From Onchidella celtica (Eukaryota > Mollusca > Gastropoda > Systellommatophora > Onchidiidae): DNA of 64,000 nt. Every line of letters begins with the position of its first letter. The first letter of the stretch is position 1. The translations under genes and the position numbers were made by a program. Positions 1 through 12,890 of this stretch are shown here, piece after piece. Under the pieces are notes generated by a model, which saw only the letters and a program-made list of their open reading frames with translations, did no database searches and was not told the origin of the DNA. The stretch is from contig OZ007576.1 in assembly GCA_963931925.1 (NCBI GenBank), positions 18,489,811 through 18,553,810 of the forward strand, given 5' to 3'.

Positions 1-1076
1 TGTAAACGCATATAATGTCAGAGGAATTAGAGCATCTGGCCATTTTATGATTCCAGTAATAGGGCATTCCAAAGAACGGCTTTCACTTCTTTTGTCAGTC
101 ATACAAACGTGAACTATTCAGACATGTCATGTACTGGTAATTTAATTCCACCTTTTATTTCCGAGGTCAGATGAGTCATTTTTGTCATATACTCCACAAG
201 CAAATCAGTTGGATTAATATAGAAACTATGATGGTGTTATTAAATGAAGAACACAATACATATTGAACTTTCATTCTGGTATGACAATACCACCTATAGA
301 ACAAATTCAGAAGAAACACCTTCTGTTAATTGCCTTTTCATTGGATGCAACATCAGTTTCAACGTTATGTGTTAGAATTTACGTCCAAGGGTCTGTAGTG
401 ACATTGGTCTTGCCGAACACTCACTAATGCCTATTTCTGATTATTGCTTTTGGGATTGGGGAAAAAAAAGGGAGGAGGGGGATATCTTTATTCCAAACTA
501 TGTAATTTTATATTCATGTCATTGTCCGAAGTAGCGTATTATCTAGAACACAACGTATAACCAATGTTCAAACATGTAACTATATGTTTATGTCAGTCCG
601 ACAGTGCAGCCTGTTTCATGTGAACTATTTTAAATGGGGGCAGTTAACGAAGTGCCAAACTCATATAATACCAGGGTTGAGGTAGACTTAGACGTCGATG
701 GTTTCCCTTACTGAAGAGAGACTGAAGTCAATGTATTACAGCATGGCAGCATTTTTCTCACGTATAGAAGCAATTAAACCGAACTGTCAGGATATGAAAC
801 CTGAGGACATGATACTGTCAGTGTCTTACACCAGAGGTAGTGACGGGTGTGGGTAGTTCTTATAATTATTCTACACAGTAAATATAGTATGTTTGAAGCG
901 AAAATATATGATTACTCTGGCATTGGAATTTAATCAGACAGATGCATTCCATGATATTGAGTAACACTTTCTAGTCGGGGGGCCAACTTGCTCAATCTCT
1001 TCAAATTAGCTTTGAACCTTGCCCTGAAAAATGTACTCTTGTTTGTTGTATTTTCATTTAAAGTGATCCCCTGAGC

Positions 1077-1107
<31 letters not shown>

Positions 1108-3459
1108 AAACTGCCGGATATAATTGGCTAAAGGGTGGCATTACGTACATAGACACGATAATGTCCCCTATTTTACTCGGATAATATAGCTCATTTTTAA
1201 CGGGGGTGGGGTAAGAAAATATTCACTACTTTCTTGGCATTTTAGCAAAAGTTGTGATACTCTCCACACCTACTCTCAAATAGACAGACCAGGAATTGAA
1301 CGCTTCAGATGTATTATTTTTTTCGTTATTCTGCGTATCATGGATCCAGAACTCTGTACACATTAAAAAATCTGAAAATTTCGAATACATTATTTCGGAT
1401 CAGTATTTATAGTGACTAATATGGCACTATCTCAATATTTTTACCACCAGTATGTTTGAAAGATGCTACTAACAGTTTCTAATTTGTTAATTGTAAGATT
1501 AATCCCCCAGGAATGTAAATTTAGAATTTCTAAACGTCCTAAAATTTTTTGCCACTTAGAATTATAGCACTCATTTGCCTGCTCCGCCATTCTGAGTACT
1601 AAGAATAACCAGTACCATTTCAATAACTTTCTGTAGCTTTACCAATCTATCACCAGTTATTTGGCTTTTAGATACTGTCCGTACCATTGTTACCTCTTAA
1701 CAACAAATTGCTTTCATACTGATGCAATATAGTTCGAGTGTGGCTCCTATGTAAGGCAGTCTGAGCCTAGCGTTTGGACTCACTGAACATTTTATTGCTG
1801 AATTGGTTTGTCAGATAGTTACTGATCTCGGTTCAGTTTGATGGCACCTGATACCAGTCGAGTGTTTTTTGTTTTTTTTTGAGAGGCCAAAATGTTTCGC
1901 TTTCATCAGAAACAATGCCGTCTTAGGCACCGATATCAGGCACTCACGATACTGCATCCTAGCGATCATTTGATGTTCCATTTTGTGTCGTTACAATATC
2001 GATGCCGAATATCGACATCCTGCGTACAGTACCGTTCGATCTTGGGAAATAACTGAATGAGGCACAATTCTAGCTGACAGGACGGCGGTAAACTAACCGA
2101 CCCACTTGCAACAACCTGGTCACTGAAATCAGTCGTCAAAGACCTCTTGAGATCAGGACTCACCAGAAAATTCTCTAAATTCGTGGGTTGGGGGACCCTA
2201 AACATGCGTGAACAAAAAACTGGGACGTCAACGAACGACGCCATCGTGGACAAACTGCTTTGCTAAGGCTGTTTATCATATCTGCTTTTGTATGGGCAGA
2301 AAAAAGGGGGGGGGGGCAGAAAGGGAAGATGCCTGGCCTTTTCATTTGATTGCAGCGGCAGGATGCTGCCACATTTTTCGCAGAAGACCACAACCGCTAC
2401 GCACACTGCAGACTGTATTACCTGCGCTTTTCGTACAGGGCTTCATCCTGACCTCGTAAAGAGGTTTCTTTCCAGTAGACATGCTGTGCATCGTAAGTTT
2501 TTGTGCGGCATAGCATTCGGTCAGATCTTTTCATTGAAGCGACCTATATGCTCCGCTCTTCCTCCCAAAAGGCGTCAGCAGAGACTGATAAACGTATCGA
2601 TGGCGAAGTTATGTCACCACATAATTATGGAACTGTGTAAGTGCAAGGGACAAATTTTTCAGGAGGGAGGAAAACACATTTCTTAAAGTGCATTGCTTAT
2701 ATTTTTTTATGTTTTTAGCTATTAATATTTTAAAGACTGTACTTTTCTTTCATCAGTAGAAAAAAAATTAATTTTGTACATAGAGTGTGGAGAATACTGG
2801 GCAAAAGAGAGTTGTCATCTGCAGTTGTGAGAACATATATGGGTGATTGCACGATAGGGCCAGGGATATAACTTCCACTCTTGAGCTAAATATTGATCCT
2901 GAATTCAACTATGCACGCTTTTCAGACTAATAGAGACATTGTTATCGTAACAACTCACTCACTGTCGTCATCTCTCTTTGGTGAAATGGTGGAAATGCAA
3001 TCTACCAGCAAGGCAGTGTTGAAACGGAGCTAGATTTCTGCTGAAAATTTAACAGTGGGGTTACAGAGGTAGTCATCCCTGCTGCCTGTCGACCCATGCC
3101 ACGACCAGCTTCCCTAAACAAAGTGTCTGACTTTATCACTTCAGCGATGAAGTCACTTATCCTTCATGATTTGAATGCACGTGTTCTGCATGTGGTTTTC
3201 TACCAATTTTTCAAACTAGGTAGAAAGTCCTGCATGGCTCCCCCACCCCGAACCCCACCCAGAGAGGACCCAGACGTCTTTTCTTTTTTTAAAACACTGT
3301 GAAGAGCCGTCTCATCCCCAGCAGACCCCTTGTGCTCGCCGTTGCTACGTAGGAAGAACAAACCAGACGGATGACTTTCAGCCACGTGAGGTCTATGTAG
3401 CATCCAGAGAATACATGTCTCACTGCCCAGACCCACAACAAATTCAGTTGGGAGGTGGC
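1..3459. other. No gene recognised; AT-rich flank with a C/A tract
   Basis: I see no convincing exon here. Short open frames at 2208-2686 and 3096-3302 have no recognisable domain and no good splice signals. A run of 22 C followed by 13 A lies at 1076-1110. The stretch from about 2200 may be the decayed upstream part of the relic annotated at 3460-4235, but I cannot align it by eye. Confidence 0.5.
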
Positions 3460-4235
3460 ATTCGGCACACATATATCAATCATGAGAAAGCTGAACTGGT
3501 GTTATCGTGGCATATTACATGATTCAGGAAATCAGTGCAGGGCATAATAACATTCAAAGTCAACTCAGATGACACTGACGTAGTGCTGTATCTCGCTAAC
3601 ACCCTACACGTCGAAACGCATGGAATTCTGGTCAATATAGTACCTTTCATGAGGGCATTATTGCCAACTGTCAGTATCCCCAAAGGCATCATGCTGAATA
3701 TCCTTTGCAACTTATACTTTCACTGGGCAGGACACTGTGTCCTCGTTTGCTGTCACTGGAAATACTACAGTTCTTACCAAGTTAAAATTGTAATGCTCTC
3801 TGGTCTTCCAAGATTTGGTAACACGTATTAAACAGAGAAAGAAATCATAGATTCCTACTTCACTTCATAGCTTCGCTGCATCATCGGGCGCCGAGGACAT
3901 TCTTGAACCAAATGCATCTTTTCAGCACGACAAGTGCAGCCAAGAGGATGTCACACCAAAGCTGCTCAGTTTTCCACCATCTGTGAACAGGATCAGACAC
4001 AATGTCTCGACGTTCAGCATCAGGTGTTACCGTAGAAAGTTGCCGGTGGCTCATTTTCACCAAACTGCAAAACTCTGCAATGTGACTAGATGGCCTGTGG
4101 ATGTACAGCTGAGAGCGCCAAAAAAGGTTCTTAACCTGTTTAGCTGCAGTTGCACAAAGAGTTGCAGCACAAGCAAATGTACTGACCTGTGCCCAGTTGT
4201 GCAAAAACAAAGAAGACAACCTCTAGGGATGTAGC
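3460..4235 (+). pseudogene. Decayed transposon-derived ORF with Cys-rich C-terminus
   Basis: Broken coding sequence, read in more than one frame. Around 3540-3640 the translation contains DDTDVVLYL, which resembles the DTDV block of a repetitive, probably transposon-derived family of invertebrate proteins that begins near an EADT motif and later carries a TGCDT block. At 4120-4200 a Cys-rich end (CSCTKSCSTSKC, then TDLC) resembles that family's C-terminal metallothionein-like cysteine cluster. Stop codons and at least one frame change lie in between, so it is not a working gene. The family link rests on motif memory only; the alternative is chance similarity in a short Cys-rich ORF. Confidence 0.35.
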
Positions 4236-5993
4236 AGCTGATTCGAATCCAGCTGAAGACTACTGAAAACCAGTTTCCTGCCTTATCGGTGAATTGGATG
4301 TGACTGGTGAGATTAATCCTTGCCTGAAAATGAGTATTGTCCTGATAAAGTTACTATGGCTGAAGTAATGGGGCATTGGTGAAACGGTGATGGCATGAAA
4401 GAATGTCATTAATGACCTGAATTATAAATCTACTGATGCTGTGGTGATCAGCTGAAAGGTGTCTTTGGAGACTAAATGTATCTGCCTCACCCCTCACCCA
4501 TTCAATAATGGTTATGTTCGAATTAAGATTAAATAATTGGCACCAAGTGTATGTATGTATATTATTTTGATATGTTTCTATTTGTTTCTACAAAATCGAT
4601 CGTTTCCAACTGAAAAAGAACAAAACAACCAACTTTCGAAGCTATTGTCAACTGTGAAGTACATCTGACCTTTTCAATGGCGGTTATCTTGAATTTCGTC
4701 ATTTATTGAAAAGCGCTCATTTCATTTTCACCGATGTCATCGATTGGATCTGGGTTCAGAATTTAATTTTCATTCAATACCAGTAGGAAAGTTTCTTTAT
4801 ATATGCCTAATTACGAAACAGGGTACACGTAGGCCACGTCAGGATTGATAGTTTGTTGGAGGTTGTCTGCAGATCGCACTGGCAGCACAGGGGTTTGTGT
4901 ATTTGACTTGTTCCTTAAGTACTAATATATTGTTTTTATTCCACATTCCGGCATAATTCAAGTTGAATAAATTTGGCTTGAGCTGCAGAAATGAAACAAA
5001 TAACTCTTGCAAGCAAAATATGTATGCATATCTACGCGTAAACAACAGACACAACGTACTATTACTACCGTTTCTCAGTATGTGAAGCAGTTCAGCGTGG
5101 ATCTTCCAAATAGACGTATATTGTTTCTGTAACTGCCATTATTAGTAATTGGATCTTCAAATTGTTGCATTATGCTTTTCAAAAACTTCTATGGTTACTT
5201 ATCTATGGTAATATGATTGTGGTAAAGTTCAACATTAGCCATCTGGTATATTTTATAAGATTTAAAAAAAATATTGGACTTGCAATGTTTAGCGATAATA
5301 GGGGTATAGTTTTGATTTTGTCCAATAACGTACTTGTTATGAACACAAATCAGTACGAATAACTTTCATTTGATAGGAAATTGGCTTCTTTTTAATTTGA
5401 TGCATATTAAGTATGGGTAGTTCTTTGCTATTTGCTGGGTACGACTTTATTATTGTCGCTTCGGCTGAAAAGAGTGCTAATCTGTAATGACACCTAAGGC
5501 GTGTTTTTGAGGAATTTCTTAGCGTTGCCACCCTTTATCTCATTATATCCGGCATTTTCAGTAGCCCAAAGTGGTTCTCCTAACATTTATAGCAAAATCA
5601 GGAGTATATAATTATTTTTGTGCAAGGTTCCAGGCCATCTGAGAGCTTGCCCCCCCCCCCCCCCCGGACTATAAAGGAGTTGTTAAAAGACTTTGGTGAT
5701 AATTGTTTCAGTGTGATCGGTAGTACTTGGTATAAATGAGTGTAGTAGGCAAATCTTGAGAAGATGCATTTTTCTAACAAACAAACAAAATTATATAATT
5801 ATTTTATTATCATTTCTTACACTAAAACAGGCAGCGGAAGTCACCCTGTAGATTTCAATTTTAGACATGGTTATTGCAAAAGTACTGTGTGAAGTTATGT
5901 CAAAACAGGACAAGGCAATTAAATAATAGTGAAAGTGGTGCTGGCTTTGTAAAATTTGCCCCGTTCCCCTATTCTTGTATCGATATATTTCAG
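4236..5993. other. No gene recognised
   Basis: Intergenic or first-intron sequence upstream of the first exon I can support. A 16-base C run lies at 5650-5665. No domain-bearing ORF, RNA gene or repeat array was seen. Confidence 0.5.
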
Positions 5994-6047
5994 CTAAAAA
6001 AAGCCAGTTCTGGTGTAAAAGCCAAGAAATCGAAAGATGAACAAGAA
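5994..6047 (+). CDS. Exon 1 of model: Lys-rich, 18 codons
   Basis: A 54-bp exon bounded by a TTTCAG acceptor and a GTAAGT donor, phase 0 at both ends. It encodes a Lys/Ser-rich peptide starting LKKASSGVKAKK. The splice sites are strong; the peptide is low complexity and gives no domain call. Its phase matches the next three small exons, which supports a common gene. An upstream start exon was not found. Confidence 0.5.
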
Positions 6048-8814
6048 GTAAGTAACAACATTAGTTCAAGCTTTGACACGGAAAATCGTTTGCACACCTG
6101 AGTAACTTTCATTTGGCAAGTCAGAACAAGGCTAGGGCCAGGACAGTGGTGTCCGGGTTCATGCCCAGAAATAACCCTAAGGGGAAGGGGATGTGTCGGT
6201 AGGAATAATTGTCTCTACGAATTAAACATCAGTTTGGTATGTTCCAGGCATTAGCCCACCTATACCAGTTACCACCTCAGCCTTAATCCATGGGGACAAA
6301 CTGTAGTTCCTACCGAAGCATCCTTTATAAATAGTGTAAAAAAATCTGAAACATTCAGGTGAATCTTTGTTTCATTATTAGTTGAGTGTAATTGCCTATA
6401 ATGTACCTTGTTTTCCAGCCTATAACTAATAGCTGGAACCTGAGCGGTTTTCGGTTACTATCTTCTTATATATATGTGTAACAAGGTTTAATGAGACGTG
6501 GGCACAATAACGTGCATTTCGTACAGTTTACAATGAAATTTATTCTAAAATATGAACGCGTATTGCTTGCAGATGGAGTACAATCGTAAACTAAAATGCA
6601 CACAGATATATTATGACACTGTCTCTATACAAGTCAGTGAAATAAAAAGACATACAACTGCCAGATGAGTTATTTGTTATTTTTCATATTTGCATGATGT
6701 GGCAGAAAATGATGGGACTCATTATTGTTTAGGAAATATAAACCAAAATGTAATTGAACGCTTGTCAGATGCAGTGTTGTTGCAGTAGTTTTGCCCTTTT
6801 GTGTGCTACGCACTCTTTTCTTGGTAAGAAATTTGCTTCAAATCAAATGTTTATCAAATGTACAATCTTCTTATAAGATTCTGATCGCTTTAGTATGCTA
6901 GGCACTCGCTCCAATACAGTACTTTATTTTGCTATCTGTTTTTCAATGGCATGCTCACACATATATAAATTGTAATTTCTAATAGAATCAAATTATACAG
7001 GTGACCAAATTTGTAACTTTGCAGTGTTGCCTTTCGTCATCACCCAACAGAGTGGGATGGTTCAGCTAAATAATTATAAAATAGACAACAAAGCTTCAAG
7101 AGAACTAACTGGGCCATGGGACAAATGTGTACATTCAGACCTTGCTTTCAAATCCGATTTCTCATTAAGATAAAACGCATGAGGACAGAATTCAACCGAG
7201 TGTGGATTATCTGAACAAACCAGTCTACATTTTATAGTAGGATTGTAGTCCTGTGCTTATATTGTGGAAAACTACATATTATTCAGTATGAGAAAATTGG
7301 CCAACACGCTACCCCTGAGCCATTTGTTGCGCTTTCATTTTCATCTTTCTATTAAATATTGTGGCTTGTGACAGTAATATTAGCAACTTTTTTTTTTTTT
7401 TAACGTAAAGTGACCGGTACATAAGAAAAAATATAAATGCTATTAATTATTTGAGACAGAGAGGAAGGACTGTTGGCGAAAATGATGTTTTATTTATCAG
7501 CAATGGAATTTAAAGAGACAGAGCCGTCGCATGAACGATAGAATGGAAATATGTATGTAAATTTGGAGGAGAATTTGTTGAGAATCAATTGTGCGACACA
7601 GTGTGCGTTCTACCGTAGGGAAAGAGTTAAATCATGTTTTGGAAATACCTAGTCCTGTGATGCCCCAGACTGTAGTTTTGGCCTCACTTCATAGCCTACT
7701 ATTTTGCCTGATATTGGAATAGCATATACAGCGTAACCCCCGTATTTTCCAACATTTTCGAGTCCAGTAATCTGTATACAGACGTAGAACATACCAGCGA
7801 AAAAAGAAATTAATTGAATTATTCAAGAAGTCTCCAGTTCCTTTCTAGCCGAGGAGATGCTGCATCCCGGTAGAGATGGATTTAATGAAGGATGAAATGA
7901 CCTGCATCAATTTTATCAAATCAGAATGGCCAACACAATGGAACATCCATATGAACAAAGAATTTTGCATTCATTTCAAGATCACTGGACACTTTCACAA
8001 GCGGGTTCACAACTGTGTCGAGAACATTTTCCATTTCCCACCCATGGTAGAGTCATGATCTGTGTGCCACAGCTCATTGGCTCTATCTTTACATTTTCTG
8101 GCAACCAACTTTGGGCTGAAGTATCTGGTGGAGAATATGAATGGACGAAATTGCTATTTTCTGAGTATATACTATATTACTTCATCCCATAACAAATGCC
8201 TGCAAACTTCAGTTTCAAAGCTATTTGGATGGTTCCATGGAGCTCTTGAAAAGACAAACCGTGTTTCTGTTAATGAAATAATTAAATGGACGCGGTTGTG
8301 ATATCTGCATTAGATCGTAATTTTGTGAACCGGTACTTGACTCCATAGACACGTAGATTTAGATGACAAAAATAAAATCTGTCTGATTTTCTTCCAAACA
8401 TACATGGTTCAGTTGTGTACAGGCTTAGTACCTTTGCTAATATCAGACGAAATAAGTGAAGTTTATCCACCTTTAGATTAGGAAAATCATTTCGTTTAAG
8501 GAAACACGACAAGGTAGTGTAATAATGATACTGCTCTTCGTAATTTTGCAGTGCAAAACATGTAAAGAGCTTTTTAAAAAAAAGTGTATCAAGTTAAAGG
8601 AATGCATTTTGCTCTCATAGAGCCTAAGGAGCCTATAATTCATATGATAGGCGGAAATATGATATGGTGATTACTGTATGGCACAATTACGTGAACACCA
8701 ACTGTGTAGTTGTGTATAAGGGTTCCTCATACGGTTGGACATTTTAATCATGGAAGAGTCCTATTCAAGTGACATTCGTTGTGTGTAATACTGACCAACT
8801 TCTTTAACTTTCAG
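6048..8814. other. Intron 1; nothing else recognised
   Basis: About 2.8 kb between two small exons. ORFs at 7876-8301 overlap in several frames and show no domain or splice context. No repeat array or RNA gene seen. Confidence 0.4.
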
Positions 8815-8865
8815 AGTTCAAAAAAAGGAAAAAAGAAAAAAAAATCTGAAGCAGCAGTATCTCTG
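8815..8865 (+). CDS. Exon 2 of model: Lys-run exon, 17 codons
   Basis: A 51-bp exon with acceptor CTTTCAG and donor GTAAGT, phase 0 both sides. It encodes SSKKGKKKKKSEAAVSL, a polybasic stretch of the kind used in nuclear localisation or nucleic-acid contact. No other domain. Strong splice sites support it; assignment to the same gene as the SR-repeat exons is inferred from phase and composition. Confidence 0.5.
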
Positions 8866-9777
8866 GTAAGTATTGAAATCTAATGGTAGGATGTTCCAAT
8901 TATTGGATAAAAAGCGTAAGAGAAAAACTGCACTAAATTGGTTTGTCACCAATGAGATGACATTGTGAGTGCCGTGAAATTGGCACGATTGAAGTAAGAT
9001 TTCAAGTTATCCAACACTATTTGAATGACTTTCCTTGTCCAAAACTAGGCCCAGTCGCACACTATGAATCTTTCCTGCGTTCAGATAGCAGCATATTATA
9101 CCCCTTTAACATTCCGAGTGGGAGAACTGGTTCATTTGATATGATTGTCCTATTCTCCTTACATCTGACAGTTTGCCAGGATTAAAATGATTCTCAGTGA
9201 TAGCCTTTGGAATTTCAGCGGAATGTTTTTTTGTTTTGTTTTTTAAATATGGCTATTAACATCTAGTAACTGGATTCAGAACTTTTGAAATTGCTTGCCC
9301 ACTGAGCATGTTGATGATCCTGAGTACCAGCCTTATTGATTAAATGTGATAAGATTCAACCGAGACAGATGGCATGATAACAGTGCATTGTTATTATTTT
9401 TTTGTTTCTGTTTTTGTATTTCTATTGTGTTCTAGGGTTAGGCATTTTAACACATGTAGAGTTGAGTTGCTCTTCTGTTCTGCCAATGTAAAAAAAAAAA
9501 TAAAATCGAATGGTGCAAACATAATGGTAAAATGTCACCCTCCAGTGGTAACTACATGATTCTGAGTTTGTTGTTTTTATGTGTGTACAAATAATATTAT
9601 ATATATAACTGTCTGCACGACAGTGAGAATCAAATCAGTATATGGACTGAACTCACATTTTACTGATGCTTGTCTCTTTCCCATGCCTCTGCCCCCGTTA
9701 AAAAAAAAAAAAACTCCAGAGAAATTAATGCATGCAAAGTTGTTACTTTTTTTTTTTTTTTCAAATCCCCATTTAAG

Positions 9778-9837
9778 GTCTCTGAGGGTACTGGTGATTC
9801 AGGTCCTGAACCACAAGATGTATATCCCTTTGATCAG
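9778..9837 (+). CDS. Exon 3 of model: acidic, 20 codons
   Basis: A 60-bp exon after a long T tract ending TTTAAG and before a GTGAGA donor, phase 0 both sides. It encodes an acidic/Pro peptide ending DVYPFDQ. The pyrimidine tract is very strong. The intron upstream (8866-9777) and the one downstream (9838-11208) hold no other recognised gene. Confidence 0.45.
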
Positions 9838-11208
9838 GTGAGAAGACAATTTGCCTTTACGTACCATCACACTGCAACTAGATCTAGGTATAATTGTATT
9901 AGTTGAACCACAGTTTCATTGTAAAACAGTACAAAAGAAATGGTGTAAAGAATGTATCAAAACAAAATGCCAAAAGATATTGACACTCACAAAGCACGTT
10001 GCTGCAGAGACATTGTTAAAGTTTATTCAAGCCATTGAGGCTAAGTATGCACGAGCGACTTACTATCTTTTGCAGTAATATCTTGATTTGCCAGTTCCAG
10101 TATACTCTAAAATGAACCCGGTATCGCATGTGTGCACATCTCCATTCAGTCGCCTAGGTTTGAAAAAAATGTGCGACGCGGCAGGAACACAACAAAGTCA
10201 CATGTGGGGAATACGCAAACAGATGGCACGTGCGTGCAGCCTGGTCACACGACGTCTTGCTTTACTCATTCAACTCAGTTTTGTATGGACTACGAAGGCA
10301 ATTTCCTGTCTCTACAGCCGTGAATGTACACGGGTCTTTCTTTCTCGTCATCCATACGAATGATATGAACATACCGATTTGTTCAAGATTTGAGGACAAA
10401 GTACGGCCATTCTGCATGTTAATGGTTTAAATATTACTAGCCAGCTATGTCCAGAAGAACAGAAGATAAACTAATAATTGTTCCATTTAATTCTCTCGGC
10501 AAAACCTATGGTAACTGGAATGGAACATCATTTTAAAAACAGACTTCCCGTAATTAAGTATAATTCATGCTGATCTAAATGATACTGCAAAAGAAACGAA
10601 GGAGTGAGGATCCATCTTCTGTCAGGGAAGTAAAACGGGCAAATCTATAGAAAGTACTTTGCTCAAAATGAAGATGTTTCCTGCTTCTGTGATGGACCCC
10701 TGGCGCTGCAAGACCACACACGGGTTCTACTGTGGTTATGGACAAAACTGCGAGCGAAACAGCCAAACGACCGCCGGGTACTCATGAAACTGGCACACCA
10801 GCAAGAGCCCAGTATCATACAAAAATAGTTTTATTCTACAAACGAATATAAAAAGTGACAGAAACACATAAGAAAAATATAGACTAAGCAGTGCAATGTA
10901 TTTATTTTCTCTGGACGTATCTTTCAACGAGTATTCAAAAGCATCGAATGAAGAGAAAACATTTTTAAGATACAAAAAAATTATTTTTATTCCAGATTCG
11001 GGTAGTCTTTTGAAACTATTGCTATGATGGTAAAATGCGAGGGATGTCTGAAAAGTAAGGTACAGACATTTACTAATGCAAACATGATTATTATGATACA
11101 TGTGTTAGCAGACGACAATGATGGTTTGGTGGTCGTCGGGACAAAAACAAAAATAACTAACTCTGCTATAATATATAGGGGTCGTAAACGTATTATCGTT
11201 TATTTCAG

Positions 11209-11481
11209 AGCACAGAAGAAAAGGGAATCGAAAACCAACACGATCCAGAAATCCAAGAAAACCCAAGCAAACCAAGCAAACCCAAGCAAACCAACAAAAC
11301 CCAAGCGAACCAACAAAACCAAGCGAACCCAAGCAAACCAAAGCAAACCAACAAAACCAAGCGAACCCAAGCAAACCAAAGCAAACCAACAAAACCCAAG
11401 CGAACCAACAAAACCAAGCGAACCCAAGCAAACCAAAGCAAACCAACAAAACCCAAGCGAACCAACACAGCGGCTCAGGCT
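11209..11481 (+). CDS. Exon 4 of model: Asn/Lys/Pro/Thr/Gln repeat exon
   Basis: Begins after a TTTATTTCAG acceptor in phase 0 with STEEKGIENQHDPEIQ, then runs into a repeat of ACC/AAA/AAG/GCG/CAA codons to about 11470. The strand has no T through the repeat, so all three plus frames stay open and the frame cannot be proven by openness. A weak donor (GGCT|GTAGGG) at 11482 would end it in phase 0; reading on gives a stop about 12 bases later. The Gmr1-like element is inserted about 100 bp downstream. The exact 3' boundary is uncertain. Confidence 0.4.
11250..11470. repeat. Tandem A/C-rich minisatellite, 28/29-bp units
   Basis: Units built from AACCAACAAAACC and AAGCGAACCCAAGC alternate at about 28 and 29 bp (GCGAACCC recurs at 11333, 11361 and 11418), giving a 57-bp higher-order period. 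It lies inside proposed exon 4. Copies are nearly identical, suggesting recent expansion. Confidence 0.8.
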
Positions 11482-11573
11482 GTAGGGACAAAAGAATAAA
11501 GCATCATAAGCACACGTCATAACATTATATATATACAGCATAAACACATTGCATACAGAAAATAATGAACATC

Positions 11574-11578
11574 CAAGG
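11574..11578. repeat. Target-site duplication, left (CAAGG)
   Basis: The 5 bp directly before the 5' LTR, CAAGG, recur directly after the 3' LTR. A 5-bp duplication is usual for Ty3/Gypsy integrases. Confidence 0.9.
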
Positions 11579-12806
11579 TGTCATGATTCAGATGTTGTTG
11601 AAACTCACGCAGAGAGTGAGTTGTTGTTGTTTTACCAGGGCCATGAGAAATTGGCTGGGTGGCCTTGAACGGCCCTCGCGAATTATAGTTGGTGAGTAAA
11701 TAAATGTAAAGTTAAACTGTTAGATTCACGCTTGTGGGTTTTAATGTTCGTGATTAATAAGTAATGGAGTAGGGGTGAAACAAGGTGGGGCTAGTTGACA
11801 TTGTTAAGTATGACTAGACAAGTTTTTGCACGTTAACTGGCTGGTAGAATAGTGCAGACGTATTACTACAATTAAAATGGTGGGAGGTTTCGACCTATGA
11901 GATAGCTGAACTAATTGGGCCAGCGGACTAGCACGCTGGGTAGCTAGATAGTATAAGACATCGTGTAACGTTCAGATTTAGTGAATACAGACGAGCAGAA
12001 GCATCGTGTCGTGAAGTATCTCCGGTTGACCAGTACCTGAACTGTGTGCTTTGAAGACAAGAAGTCCTTGCTAACGGACTGACTGAGCTCTAGAAAGAAG
12101 GGTCTGAGTGGGCTGACCTTTGAAAGCCCACGCTGCGCTATATTGATGTTCGCGCCTACCAGTAGGCGTGACCAATGGTACTATATCTTATTTATTCAAG
12201 CATAATTAGAGATCGGAGATAGAGAGAGAACTACAGCCTCATAGGAAGACTAAGGAAACCCCAGCTGACACTCGACCACGAGTGTCCTGTATCATAGATC
12301 TATTGCCATAGTATGATTGGAATAATATAGCACATTGTTGATGAATTGAATAGTGATTGTGCATAAAATATAGTCTTTTGGCAACTGCTTAAATTACCTA
12401 CAAGCCGAAGAGTGCTTCTGTAGGCTTTGAACATACTGGGCTCTCCTAACACTCAAGCCCATATGATTTAGGGAGAGTTTGCCTGGCGACTGGCCAGTGG
12501 CGACTCAACTGTCACTTTAAATTGATATCTAGTTTCGTATAATATACCTATTAGCTATTGATTGCAGTACCTCCATAGTTACATGAATATCATTGGTTAA
12601 GTTATTAATTAGAGTTTTTTGGTTTGAATATATACCCCTATTGTCTTTTGTTTGTTATTAATATTTATGTAAACTATGGCCTGACCGGCCTGACATATAT
12701 ACGCTCTAGTTATTTAATACTTTTCTTGTGTGGTTGTGTCCGAGTGTGAGTTAGCTGCCTCTCGTGCAGTCGTAACATCCCCAAGACCCTAACTCTGCTC
12801 GTGACA
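11579..12806 (+). repeat. 5' LTR of Gmr1-like element
   Basis: 1228 bp, starting TGTCATGATT and ending GCTCGTGACA. Compared with the 3' LTR, I saw three substitutions and no length difference. The ends form the short TGTCA/TGACA inverted repeat needed by integrase. The LTR would hold the promoter; I could not fix a TATA box or transcription start with confidence. Confidence 0.95.
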
Positions 12807-12890
12807 TCTGGAGGGGACCCCACTGACATCTGGAGGGGACCCCACTGACATCTGAAGAGGACCCGTCACCCTCTGACATCTAGAGGACAA
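12802..12890 (+). promoter_or_regulatory. Candidate primer-binding site, in a tandemly repeated LTR junction
   Basis: Directly after the LTR comes TCTGGAGGGGACCCC, with a TGG that could pair with a tRNA CCA end. The unit TGACATCTGG plus GGGACCCCAC occurs at 12802 and 12824, and decayed versions start at 12846 and 12873 (spacings 22, 22, 27 bp). The last LTR bases and the putative primer site have therefore been duplicated in tandem. I cannot name the tRNA. Confidence 0.5.

Noticed and set aside
11037..11065. Mariner-like terminal inverted repeat (GGGATGTCTGAAAAGTAAGG)
   Set aside because: It looks like some mariner ends, but no matching inverted partner or transposase is visible nearby.
11105..11547. 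Long minus-strand Trp/Cys/Phe/Leu-rich ORFs across the repeat
   Set aside because: They are the mirror of the T-free minisatellite, open in every frame because of composition, with no domain.
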